Assembly: GCA_024516035.1 (NCBI GenBank)
Contig: CM044962.1
Span: 2,913,027 to 2,977,026 of the forward strand
Direction: 5' to 3'
Length of the DNA stretch: 64,000 nucleotides
From: Bactericera cockerelli
Lineage: Eukaryota; Arthropoda; Insecta; Hemiptera; Triozidae
The position numbers and the translations under genes were made by a program. Numbering within the stretch: the first letter of the stretch is position 1; each line of letters starts with the position of its first letter. Below the pieces are notes generated by a model. That model was not told where the DNA came from and did no database searches. It saw only the letters and a program-made list of their open reading frames with translations. Shown here in pieces: positions 53,621 through 63,013 of this stretch.

Positions 53621-53718
53621 AATGAAGTTAATGTCCTAACTAAAGGGCGGGGTTATTGTCCGTGGCAATCTCTTCCACCCATCATCATCACATTGTGAAA
53701 AATACATGAAAGTTTTAG

Positions 53719-53924
53719 TTTTTTTTTTTTTTTTTTTTGTACTTTCAAAAGTATATTTTTTATTGAACAAATTCTTTCATCTTCATAAATATAATTTAAA
53801 TGTAAAAAATAACTTATTAATAAAACGAAAATTAGGAACATGGCAAGTTAAGTGGCCAATTATGCATAGCATGTGTTAGGCCACTTTTTATTATAATTAT
53901 ATTATTATTTAAAACTGTCCTTTT

Positions 53925-53961
<37 letters not shown>

Positions 53962-54071
53962 TTATAAATTTTGAAAATGTTAAAAAATGTTTTCATGTTA
54001 TGTGTGGAGTGTTTTTGATTGTTATGTCTGTTTTATTGAGTACTTATACATTCAAATAATTAGGGAAAAAT
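53719..54071 (-). mobile_element. 5'-truncated copy of the window's LINE
   Basis: Reverse complement of the full-length LINE from just past the ORF2 stop (about 5507) through its poly(A). It includes the intact hairpin stem (53850-53886) and an expanded A/T homopolymer. It starts with a 20-T run at 53719. A possible 7-bp target duplication (AGTTTTA) flanks it, tentative. Typical of aborted target-primed reverse transcription. Confidence 0.92.
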
Positions 54072-54329
54072 AAATAGTTTTATCAATTTTATTTTAGTTT
54101 GGTTATATTAGTTATTTAAATTTAATTATTTTTCTAAAAATAAATTTGTAGATGATGTTCAGTTTATTTTATTAATGTATTTTTTGTTTCTAGAGTAATT
54201 TGATGTGACAAATTTTGCACACTTGTTCATTGAATTGAAATAGATAATGTATACTAATAATATACTTTACTACACGTTGGTGACATAGTAAGAACTTATT
54301 TTAAGACGAATTTATTTTTTTGTTTATAG

Positions 54330-54804
54330 GGTATCAAAAAAAAAGCCTACCAAGAAGGAACTGGAAAAGACTACCCTCACTGTAGAAAAACCTTACAACT
54401 GTGATTATTGCAAAAAAACTTTTACTTCATCACATAACCGAAAGTTGCACATTAGGACACATACAGGAGAGAAACCATATGAGTGTAATGTGTGTGGAAA
54501 ATATTTTGCTCGACCGGACCATCTTAAGTGTCACATGAGAACTCACACGGGAGAAAAACCATACGCGTGTAATGTATGTGGGAAATGCTTTTCTCATTCA
54601 ACCGATTTAAAAAGTCACATGAGAACCCACACAGGAGAGAAACCATACTTGTGCGTTGTATGTGGACATTCTTTTTCTCAATTACAGCATCTTAAATGTC
54701 ATTTGAGATCACACACGGCAGAAAAACCATACAAGTGTGATGTATGTGAAAAATATTTTACTCAATCAAGATTCCTAAGAAAACATATGAAAACACACTG
54801 TTGA
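54330..54804 (+). CDS. Zinc-finger cassette A (5 C2H2 fingers)
   Basis: The exon starts after GTTTATAG with a single G completing the Arg codon left by the shared exon 2. A leader VSKKKPTKKELEKTTLTVEK follows, then five C2H2 fingers (YNCDYCKKTF...H-x3-H; YECNVCGKYFARPDHLKCH; YACNVCGKCFSHSTDLKSH; YLCVVCGHSFSQLQHLKCH; YKCDVCEKYFTQSRFLRKH), ending KTHC and TGA. Linkers are mostly HTGEKPY, typical of DNA-binding arrays. The joined protein would be 320 aa. AATAAA signals lie at 54978 and 55254. Fingers have distinct helix residues (RPDHLKC, HSTDLKS, QLQHLKC, QSRFLRK), so a specific DNA target is expected. Confidence 0.82.
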
Positions 54805-54960
54805 CAAACCATATAAATGTGATGTGTGTGGAAAATATTTTACCTAGTCAAACAATATAAAATCATTTGAGCACACACGGGAGACAAACCATACGAGTGT
54901 GATGTCTATGGAAAATATTTTACTGAATCAAGTATTCCAAATATGCTTACAGAGTGTCCA
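54805..54960 (+). pseudogene. Decayed fingers after cassette A
   Basis: After the stop, GACAAACCATATAAATGTGA, GTGTGTGGAAAATATTTTAC and a second unit (GACAAACCATACGAGTGTGA, TATGGAAAATATTTTACTGA) are finger remnants with stops and lost cysteines. The ancestral array was longer. Confidence 0.78.
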
Positions 54961-55389
54961 TCTCTTGAAAGCACCATAATAAATTAGTAAAAGCACCTTA
55001 ATTAATTCGAGTCTATTCCGTGTTCTTCGCTTCCCAATCAAATAATTTAAAGGGTGTTTTAGGGGTAAATTACCCGCAAAAAAGTTATGATATTATAGCC
55101 ACATTTCGACTTTGGTGAATGCAAATAGCATTTCTTAGCTTTTCTTCAATGTTCTCGACGGTTCCTCATAGTATAAAATGTGCAAACACAAAAAACTAAA
55201 AAAAAGAGATATACAAAATTTAGTTAAAATTAAATTATTTTGTATAGATACCCAATAAAGAAAATTTTCATACATCATTAGATTCAATAAGTTTATTTCT
55301 TTTAGGTTTTTTATTATTAATATCTGACCTGGTTGCAGGGTTTTCTATGAAACACTTACAATTAACACTGCGACCTAATTAGATCTATT
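54961..55389. other. 3' flank of cassette A
   Basis: Non-coding; holds two AATAAA signals (54978-54983 and 55254-55259) that could end transcripts using cassette A. Confidence 0.45.
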
Positions 55390-55630
55390 GTGACCAGTTG
55401 ATTCTATTTGGTTTTATCGTCTTGATTGAGATAGATTGTCAGGACGGGGGTTTTATCCTCCATTCGCTGGGAGTCGTACCAGCTACCCACATGAACTTCA
55501 CCCAGCCTTTGGGTAGGGCCGGAAATGCCAGCCTCACATGTACGGAGGTAACAGAATTTTCTGTTCGAAAAGTCTGCTCCGACCGGGGATCGAACTCAGG
55601 ATCTCTGGACTACGCCACGGAGGCTGGCTT
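55390..55630 (-). mobile_element. tRNA-headed SINE VI copy
   Basis: The minus strand: CCTCCGTGGCGTAGTCCAGA, B box GAGTTCGATCCCCGG, GACTTTTCGAACAGAAAATT, then core GGGTGAAGTTCATGTGGGTA, CGAATGGAGGATAAAACCCC. The head lacks a short segment relative to 39077. The RTE tail is missing. Confidence 0.83.
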
Positions 55631-56079
55631 CTTTTAGGTTAGTACTACTACGATTCCTGTATAAACCTTTGTACTGGCAACTTCTCTTTTGGTTTTTACA
55701 ATTTTTGTGTTTGGACTAATTTATCTGTGACCGTGATTTTCATAAAGTAATAATAAGTTTATGAAGTTTGCTACCTTAGTAAGTTAAACGGCATGGTCGA
55801 ATAAGTTTTTCCGTGGTATTAAATGCTCAGCTTAACTGATTTTATCAACACTGATTTAAGATCCAACCACTTGCCATTTTTCTATAAAATTGTGAATTTT
55901 TGAAATCCATCAACACAAAAAAATATATGTCCCTAGTTTTATGTCCAGTATGTCCCTGGTTTTATTTTTAGAAAATTTGTAATCAACTCCAGGAGACTTT
56001 CCAAGACTAAAAATGGTCGGTCTAAATCTAAATAAAAGACCTTCTACGAGTCCGGGTATGTGGACATTACCGCTGCTCC
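55631..56079. other. No gene seen
   Basis: Spacer left of a transposase relic; no feature was matched. Confidence 0.4.
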
Positions 56080-57540
56080 ATCAAATGTCTGGGCAACATG
56101 TTTCTGTCCAAACTGTAAATCATCAATTTCTCTCACTACGTGTGAGAATAAGGCACTCTGGACTCCAAACATTAGTTAAAAATAAATATCCATCTGCCCA
56201 CTTAATTCATTGTTATAGCTATCGCCTAAATTTAGTTTTATCTAAGTCATGTTGTTCAATCAAGGAGTGTAACGCTTTCAAACAGCTAGAAAGTATACCA
56301 AGTTTCTTTTCTCATTCTAAAGTACGGACAGAAATCCTTTCAAATTTAATAATTAAAAAGCTTCCAGATTGAGCGCCCACTAGGTGGAACTTTTCATCTC
56401 AACTAGTGAATTAATTAGTGCAAACTTACCGATCTCATTTCCTTGGGTTTTTTACATCAATGCATGACAATGTGGATGACTGGGGGACGTAGTCTGGCTG
56501 AGGGACGTTAAACAGGGAGAAGACCAGTGTCTCGCTAGAGGACTATAAACAGAGAACAGACTAGCCAACCCTTACAAGCCAGGCTAGCTTGCAGTTTCCT
56601 ATGGGTTTAATGGCTTATAAAGAAAAGTACAAGTCCTCATGATGGTAGATCGCATATAGAAATATATGGTTCAGGACGAGCCAACTTTGAAATAAAGTTG
56701 GCTGGAGACCATCACTCACCCCTCCAGCTTTAGCCAAGCTGGCTACAACAACAACAACATGTGGATGACTCATCCAGTGATGAAATAAATAGTGCTGTTG
56801 GTTTTGAAGTTTTTCTTTCTAAATTTGAAACTCAGTTTCTCTTTTTTCAACACAATTTTCAGCCATTCTGATAATTTGTTTGGTTATTTGAAAAAAGTCA
56901 CCGGACATTGCATACTGTATAAATGAAGTAAATGCTTTTTTAGAACGCATCAATAATATCCCTGAGAATTATTTCAAAAAACTTTGGGTCGATCTAGAAG
57001 AAGAAGTAGAGCACTACTATCAAAAATAGAGGATCTCCTGATAAAGAAAAAGTCAGATCTCTATTCAACAAAATACTTGAAACAATAGTCGAGCAGACAG
57101 AATTATGGTTACATCACAAAGCGCCTCGAAATTTGTATCTCTATTGGATCCAAACCATTTTGAAAATTATATGAGAAAATTTCCCGATGATCTACTGAAA
57201 CAATCTGACTATCATCAATTTGATTTTGTAAGATTAAAAAACGAACTCTCTCTTATTTACTTCAAAAAATCTACAAGAGACCAATTTATGAGCTTGTAAG
57301 TTCCGTGGAATCTCGAGAACTTGACATTGTTTTTACAGAAGTGTTTAAATTAGCAGTTTTGATTTCAACTTACCCGTCAACAACCACGAGCATAGAAAGA
57401 TCGTTCTCCGCTTTGAAACGTATCGACACAAAACCAATTCAGATCGACAAACCTGGCTACTCTTTCAATTGAAAAGATTTACTTTTGAAGTTAAAATCAA
57501 AAGAAGATTTTTACACCAAAGTGACCTCGAATTTTCTTGG
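56080..57540 (+). pseudogene. hAT/ZMYM-type transposase pseudogene
   Basis: Fragments in order: LVKNKYPSAHLIHCYSYRLN then LVLSKSC (the YP...HC-x-RLNLVL signature), FKQLESIPSFFSHSKVRTEI, LPDxAPTRWNFSSQLVN (R-W core), a helical region SKFETQFLFFQHNF, and near the 3' end LAVLISTYPSTTTSIERSFS then ALKRI-like residues, the hAT C-terminal dimerisation motif. The order and motifs match the DUF4371/hAT family that includes zinc-finger MYM-type protein 1. Many stops and shifts, plus an inserted element at 56482, make it non-functional. Confidence 0.8.
56470..56770 (+). mobile_element. Retroposed element with 12-bp target duplication
   Basis: The insert 56482-56758 is flanked by ATGTGGATGACT on both sides (56470-56481, 56759-56770). 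It starts GGGGGACGTAGTCTGGCTGA, has inverted AAAGTTGGCTGG/CCAGCTTTAGCCAAGCTGGC pieces near the 3' end and finishes in CAACAACAAC. The 12-bp duplication and simple-repeat tail indicate LINE-type retroposition. It interrupts the hAT relic, so it is younger. Confidence 0.85.
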
Positions 57541-57563
57541 AAAAGCAAGGCTGCTCGATATTA

Positions 57564-58378
57564 TACAGAGTGAACGAAAAGTCCCGAGACAGATTTTGTT
57601 TTTTTTTTTTAACCACTTGAGATTTTCTATTTTTTGGAGGAATTCGAATTTTTACAGGTTGTTTCAAAATTAATGAAGCACGCATCAACTTTCTATTTTA
57701 AAATATAAACCCCTATTTTTTATTAGATATTCGAAATTCACGTTGAATTCTACACATGATTGACCCATCACTAAATACTTTGATCAAACGGATCTTTGAT
57801 CAACTCAACGGAATCATGGACTTTTCTTCCGGAAGAAGTGTTAAAACCCTGAGTGTGATATATCAAATCAATGTAGTTTTTTTATGTCAAATCATTTGGT
57901 CGAATTGGTTTTTCCAAATTTTACACATCAGGTCCTAAAGCTGGTTTCGAACGAGATTCTCGGAGAACACCGGGATGATTACGAGCTGTATGAACAGACG
58001 TGTAAAATTTTGGAAAACCAAAGCCACGTGATTTAACATGAAAAATTACACTGTCTTGATGTATCATACTATGGGTTTTAACACTTAAATCCCAAATAAA
58101 AGTCCGCCAGGTTCATCGAAAATCCGTTTGATCAAAGTATCGAATGAGATCTCAATTGTGTGTAGAATTTGACGTAGATTTTGAAATGAAAAAGGGGGTT
58201 CTATTTAAAAAATTGAAAGTTGATGCCTGTTTCACTATTTTTGCAACAACCTGTAGGAATTCCAATTCCGCCAAAAAATGGAAAATCTTGCGTTAGAACT
58301 TCATACAAAAATTCTAGTCCCTATCTTGAGTCGTGAAAAAGCTAGAAATCTGTCCCGGGAGTTTTCGTTCACTCTGTA
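57564..58378. mobile_element. TIR element, CAGAGTGAACGAAAA family
   Basis: The element 57566-58376 has ends CAGAGTGAACGAAAAGTCCC and GGGAGTTTTCGTTCACTCTG flanked by TA. Matching inverted words continue inside (GATCAAACGGATCTTTGATC centre-left, TTGATCAAAGTATCGAATGA centre-right). No transposase. Confidence 0.83.
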
Positions 58379-58439
58379 TACGGATAAGATTAAGGTAAGA
58401 ATTTTTTCTATGGCACTTATTTATTCAGCTTGAGCTAGC

Positions 58440-58964
58440 CCAAGCTTCAAATGCACGCTACCCTACTAAAAAGTACACACAAAAGCACAAACGGGAGTGA
58501 CAAACCATACTAGTGTCATTTGTGTATGGAAAATCTTTTGCTCAATCAAGGACTCCTAAAAGCATCTGAGAACCCACACGAAAAACAAACTCTACGAGAG
58601 TGATGTTTATGGAAAATGTTGTATTCAATTAGGCAGCCTAAAATATTATTTTAAAACCCACACGAGAGACAAACCATTCGAGTGTAATGTGTGTGGAAAA
58701 TATTTTACTCAAACAGGGAATATAAAGAGTCATGTGAAAACACACGAGAGACAAGCTATATGAGTTTGATGGGTGTGGAAAATCTTTGTTCAATCAAGCG
58801 ATTTAAAGAAGTATATGAGAACCCCCACACTGGAGACAAACCATGAGTGTGTTAAGTGTTGGATTTTTTTTTGTTGCTCAATCATGCACCCCAAAGTCAT
58901 ATCAGAACACACACGGAGAAAATCATTCAAGTGTGTTGAGTATGGGAATTATTTTTGCTAAATC
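58440..58964 (+). pseudogene. Relic zinc-finger array between cassettes A and B
   Basis: About seven finger remnants at ~84-bp spacing, such as GACAAACCATACTAGTGTCA, GACAAACCATTCGAGTGTAA with GTGTGTGGAAAATATTTTAC, and GGAGACAAACCATGAGTGTG. They are riddled with stops and single-base indels. Probably the 3' part of another dead cassette. Confidence 0.82.
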
Positions 58965-59530
58965 ATGTCCACACTGCCCCAGTCAAAAAAAATTTCACTG
59001 CCCCAGTCAGGCTGAGCACGGGCCAACATTAAAATCTAAAATAGAATAGTATATTGTGTGGCATATTGTTTGAGAGGAAATCATTGCAACAAATTTCATT
59101 GAGCTACGACATTCCGTTCTTGAGATACAGGTTCGCCCATTCTGGCTAATATCCCAATAATCTGACCTATAACTTAATTTTCAGAAGTATAAGTTTTCTT
59201 CAAACAAGGTATAACTCGACGTGAATTTTAGTTTCTGGTCGGTTTCTTCAGCCAGCCTGACGACCAGTCGGCAACAGTTTTAACTAAAAAAACTTATCGA
59301 CTTATGCCTGAAACTTACGGTGATCAAGTTAAAGGTTAGAACATAGGGATATTAGCCAGGAAGGCCGACCCTGTATCTCGAAAACGGCATATTGTAGCTC
59401 ACTGAAATTTGTCGCAATGAACTTCTCTTAATAAGGCCATGAAAATAATATATCTCAAGACTTCGAATTTCATTAAAAAAAATAAAGTTGGTCCGTGACC
59501 AGACCAATCTGACTGGGGCATTGTGGGCAT
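58965..59530. mobile_element. TIR element with TGCCCCAGTCA ends
   Basis: Ends ATGTCCACACTGCCCCAGTC and GACTGGGGCATTGTGGGCAT are inverted with two mismatches. CACTGCCCCAGTCA is repeated directly near the left end. Arms pair over ~250 bp (CATTGAGCTACGACATTCCG with CGGCATATTGTAGCTCACTG). A related arm lies at 61380-61600. Confidence 0.75.
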
Positions 59531-59833
59531 TTTTTTTTTTTTTTTTTTGCTGAAACTTAATCCCCCAAAATATTAAGAAATACTTTTTGCTTGTTTCTAT
59601 ATTTTTAGTCGTTCTTGAGGGGGGTAGGGTGGGACTTTATGGAAACTCTGTAGATCATTAAAAAATCATTACTTTATGTAAAAGTATGTACAGTAGAATT
59701 ATTTCTAATGTATGTAACATTTATGCAATCTATTTATTATTTATTTTCAGTTATTTTTTAATGGAAATAAACGAAATCGCCTATAAGTATTATCTATTTT
59801 TAAGACATTTATTTTTATTTATTTTGTTTCTAG
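59531..59833 (+). other. Intron end before cassette B
   Basis: T run, then AT-rich sequence ending TTTTAAGACATTTATTTTTA and TTGTTTCTAG, the same acceptor context as the other cassettes. Confidence 0.6.
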
Positions 59834-60926
59834 AGTATCAACAAACATTCCTCCCAAGACGGAACTGGAAAATATTTGCTTGAAGACCGACTCTGGAGAA
59901 TACCCTTATGAGTGTACAAATTGTAGAATGTCGTTTATTACATCAGAGAACTTAAAGGTGCACTTGAGGACCCATACAGGAGATAAAATATATGAGTCTA
60001 ATATGTGTGGAAAACCTTTCTCTCGATCGAACAATCTAAAAAGTCATGTAAGAAAAACCACAGGAGACAAGCAACATGAGTGTGATGAGTGTGGAAAATC
60101 TTTTTCTAAATCAAGATATCTGATTCATTTGAGAACTCACATGAGAGACAAACCATTTGAGTGTGTTGTGTGTGGAAAATATTATAATGAATCTAGAAAT
60201 CTAAAAAATTATATGAGAACCCATACTAAACGATATGAGTGCGATGTTTGTGGGAAATCTTTAACTTTATCTAGCACTCTTAAAAATCATATGAGAATCC
60301 ACACGGGAGATAAACCATATGAATGTGATGTTTGTGGAAAATCTTTTGCTGTATCAAGCACTCTTAAAAATCATATGAGAACCCACACGGGAGACAAACC
60401 ATATGAGTGTGATGTGTGTGGGAAATCTTTTTCTTTTTCAAACGTTCTAAAAAATCATATGAGATCCCACACGGGAGACAAACCATATGATTGTGGTGTG
60501 TGTGGGAAATCTTTTTCTATATCAAGCACTCTTAAAAATCATATGAGAACCCACACGGGAGACAAACCATATGAGTGTGATGTGTGTGGGAAATCTTTTT
60601 CTATATCAAGCAATCTAAACATGCATAAGAGAACCCACACGGGAGACAAACCATATGAGTGTGATGCGTGTGGAAAGTATTTTCCTCGTTTGTACAATCT
60701 AAAACTTCATATGAGAACCCACACGGGAGATAAACCATATGAATGTGATGTTTGTGGAAAATCTTTTGCTGTATCAAGCACTCTTAAAAGTCATATGAGA
60801 ACCCACACTGGAGAAAAACCATATCCGTGTGATATGTGTGGTACATCTTTTACTAAAGCAGGTTATCTGAACAGTCATGTGAAAAAAAGACACCCGGAAG
60901 ACAAACTGTATGAGTGTGATGTGTGA
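59834..60926 (+). CDS. Zinc-finger cassette B (12 C2H2 units)
   Basis: The exon begins after TTGTTTCTAG with one A (completing Arg as AGA). A leader VSTNIPPKTELENICLKTDS follows, then 12 finger units at 28-residue spacing, mostly with the unusual linker HTGDKPY. Units 2-4 are degenerate: unit 2 has YESNMC with the first Cys lost and RKT instead of the last His, unit 3 is one residue short, and unit 4 has NYMRTH with the first His lost. Units 5-12 are intact. Units 6 and 11 share the helix AVSSTLK and almost identical DNA. A TGT-to-TGA change at 60924-60926 ends the frame at the next unit (YECDV). The joined protein would be 526 aa. A DNA-binding role is inferred. Confidence 0.83.
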
Positions 60927-61295
60927 GAGAAATCTTTTTCTAAATCAAGCCATCGAAAAATTCATATGAGAACCCACTGGGGAGACAAACCATATGAGTA
61001 CTTTGAGTGTGGAAATACTTTAATGTATCAGGTAATCTCAGAAATCTTATGAGAACCCACATTGGAGACAAACCATATAAGTGTGATGTATGTGGGAAAT
61101 CTTTTTCTCAATCAACTCATCTTAAAGGTCATGTGAAAACACACCGAGGAGACAAACCATATAAATGTGTTGGGTGTGGGAATTTTTTGCTAAATCTTGC
61201 ACATTAAAAAGTCATATGAAAACACACAGAAGAAAAACTAATGTGATGTGTGTATAAAAACCCTTTCTAATTAAAACAATTTAAAAATCCTAACG
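60927..61295 (+). pseudogene. Fingers lost downstream of cassette B's stop
   Basis: Translation past the stop gives [20 protein letters not shown], then after a shift [40 protein letters not shown] and further decayed units. At least four fingers were removed from the protein by the nonsense change and later shifts. A 66-codon open frame at 61007-61207 is part of this. Confidence 0.85.
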
Positions 61296-61379
61296 TATTA
61301 CAAGGTACTTTTACTATTACAAGTCGTTTCGTGGAACAGCTGAAAATATAGAAAAAACCCTAAAACCCATATTTCTCAA

Positions 61380-61600
61380 TTTTTAAGGACAAGCCCCACT
61401 TGGACTGGTCACGGATCAACTTTAAAATCTTAAATGGATTGTTATGTCTTGCGGCATATTTTTTTAAAAGTCTCCTTAAGAGAAGTTCATTGCAACAAAT
61501 TTCATTGAGCTACAACGTACCATTCTCGATATACAGGGTCGGCCGTCGTGGCTAATGTGCCTATGTTCAGACCTTTAACTCGTTAACCGTAAGTTTCAGA
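61380..61600. mobile_element. Arm related to the TGCCCCAGTCA element
   Basis: Shares GCAACAAATTTCATTGAGCT, CTCGATATACAGGGTCGGCC and CTTGGACTGGTCACGGATCA with 58965-59530; the other arm is missing. Confidence 0.6.
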
Positions 61601-62043
61601 AGGATCAAGTTTTTTGTTGATGTTAACACCCTCTAACGAGACCTTTCGAAGAAGGTTTAACTCCATATTTTTTTATTTTTCATTTTTAACTTTTGTCGGC
61701 TGTTATGTTACACATACTATCAAATAAAATTACATTCGGGCCAGAAAAGATAAATATCCTGTATGTTAATTACAGCCTTAGACGTAATTTATCTGTGTAG
61801 GTGTATTTTATTGTTTTTTTTTAAATCCTGTTTGTTAATTATAGCCTGGGACGTAATTTATTTGTCTAGGTGTAATTTTTTATGTGTATTTTTCATTATG
61901 GAGAAATTTGATGTGACATAGACATACTTGTTAATTGATTTGAGTATGATTTTGATTTTTGTCGATAAACTAAAATACAATACGACGGTGAATATATTCA
62001 GTTATATCTAATTTTTAAGACGCATTTATTATTTTGTTTCTAG
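61601..62043 (+). other. Intron end before cassette C
   Basis: Contains a local duplication (CAGCCTTAGACGTAATTTAT and TAGCCTGGGACGTAATTTAT, ~70 bp apart). It ends TTTTTAAGACGCATTTATTA, TTTGTTTCTAG as acceptor. ATTTGATGTGACATAGACA at 61906 matches the same relative position before cassette A (ATTTGATGTGACAAATTTT). Confidence 0.6.
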
Positions 62044-62581
62044 GTTATCAAAAAAAGTTCGTATCAAGACGAAACTGGATAATAATCACAAGACCCACAC
62101 TGGAGAAAAAAATTATGAGTGTGAATTTTGTAGAAAGTCTTTTACTACATCACAGAACCAAAAGTTGCACATGAGAACACATACTGGAGAGAAACCATAT
62201 GAATGTAAAATTTGTGGAAAATCTTTTTCTCAAGTAAATAATCTAAATAGTCACATGAGAACACATACGGGAGACAAACCATACAAGTGTGATATGTGTG
62301 GAAGTTATTTTACTCAATCAAGCATCCTAAAAAGTCATATGAGAACACATACAGGAGAAAAACCTTACAAGTGTGATGTGTGTGGAAAAGATTTTGTTCA
62401 GTCAAGCATTCTTACGAAGCATATCAGAACCCACACGGGAGACAAACCATACGTGTGTGTTTTGTGTGGAAAATCTTTTTCTCAATCAGCCCATCTAAAT
62501 CGACATGTCAAAACACACAGGGAAAAAAATTCTACGAGTGAGATGTATGTAGATAATGCTTTACTCGATCAAGCTTTCTAA
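62044..62581 (+). CDS. Zinc-finger cassette C (5 C2H2 fingers)
   Basis: The exon begins after TTTGTTTCTAG with G completing the Arg codon. A leader LSKKVRIKTKLDNNHKTHTG follows, then five intact C2H2 fingers ([95 protein letters not shown]) and a 23-residue tail NSTSEMYVDNALLDQAF-type ending at TAA. The tail comes from a frameshifted former sixth finger (STSEMYVDNALLDQAF reads where YECDVC was expected). Finger 1 closely matches finger 1 of cassette A (xxCxxC-KSFTTS-x-NxKLH), which supports cassette duplication. The joined protein would be 341 aa. Confidence 0.83.
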
Positions 62582-62614
62582 AAAATCATGAAAACACACG
62601 GGACACATGTAGCG

Positions 62615-62651
<37 letters not shown>

Positions 62652-63013
62652 GAAGCGGACCGAAGCTGACCTGGTCACTGAAATTCACTTTCTTTTCTTT
62701 GACCGGACCAAAAAATCCTGACAAGAGTGGACCGGCCCGTTCGTTCGGTCATGACTTCTGGTTCGGTAAGAAGAGGAAGAAGAAGTGAATGATTTCAAAT
62801 GTAAAATATAAACAAACACCAATATCTTGAATGTAAACAAACCAGAGTCCCAAAAATCACTTTTTTGACCAGAGCTGACCGTTCGGTCTTGTCCAGGCTT
62901 TTCGTTCAATAAAAAAAACTGCTTATAGCCTTTAAATGTTGTGAGTGTGGAAAATGTCTTACTGCATCAGGCGATCTAAAATTTTATATGAGAACCCACA
63001 TAGGAGACAAACT
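62582..63013 (+). pseudogene. Finger relic with inserted element after cassette C
   Basis: Finger remnants at 62582-62605 and 62940-63012 (GAGTGTGGAAAATGTCTTAC, ATGAGAACCCACATAGGAGA) are separated by an insertion of ~320 bp beginning with a long T run (62618-62648). It is rich in GACCGGACC/GACCGTTCGG words. The class of the insertion is unknown. Confidence 0.65.

Noticed and set aside
57105..57299. A small independent gene at 57.1 kb
   Set aside because: It falls in the middle of the hAT/ZMYM relic, in the expected order between the catalytic and dimerisation parts.
61007..61207. An independent zinc-finger gene
   Set aside because: It is the frameshifted continuation of the cassette B array after its stop, without its own leader or acceptor.
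54330..62581. Three separate zinc-finger genes, each with its own start inside the array
   Set aside because: Not fully excluded. However, none has an ATG or promoter-like leader before the first finger, and all begin at an acceptor in the phase of the shared exon, so alternative ends of one gene fit better.
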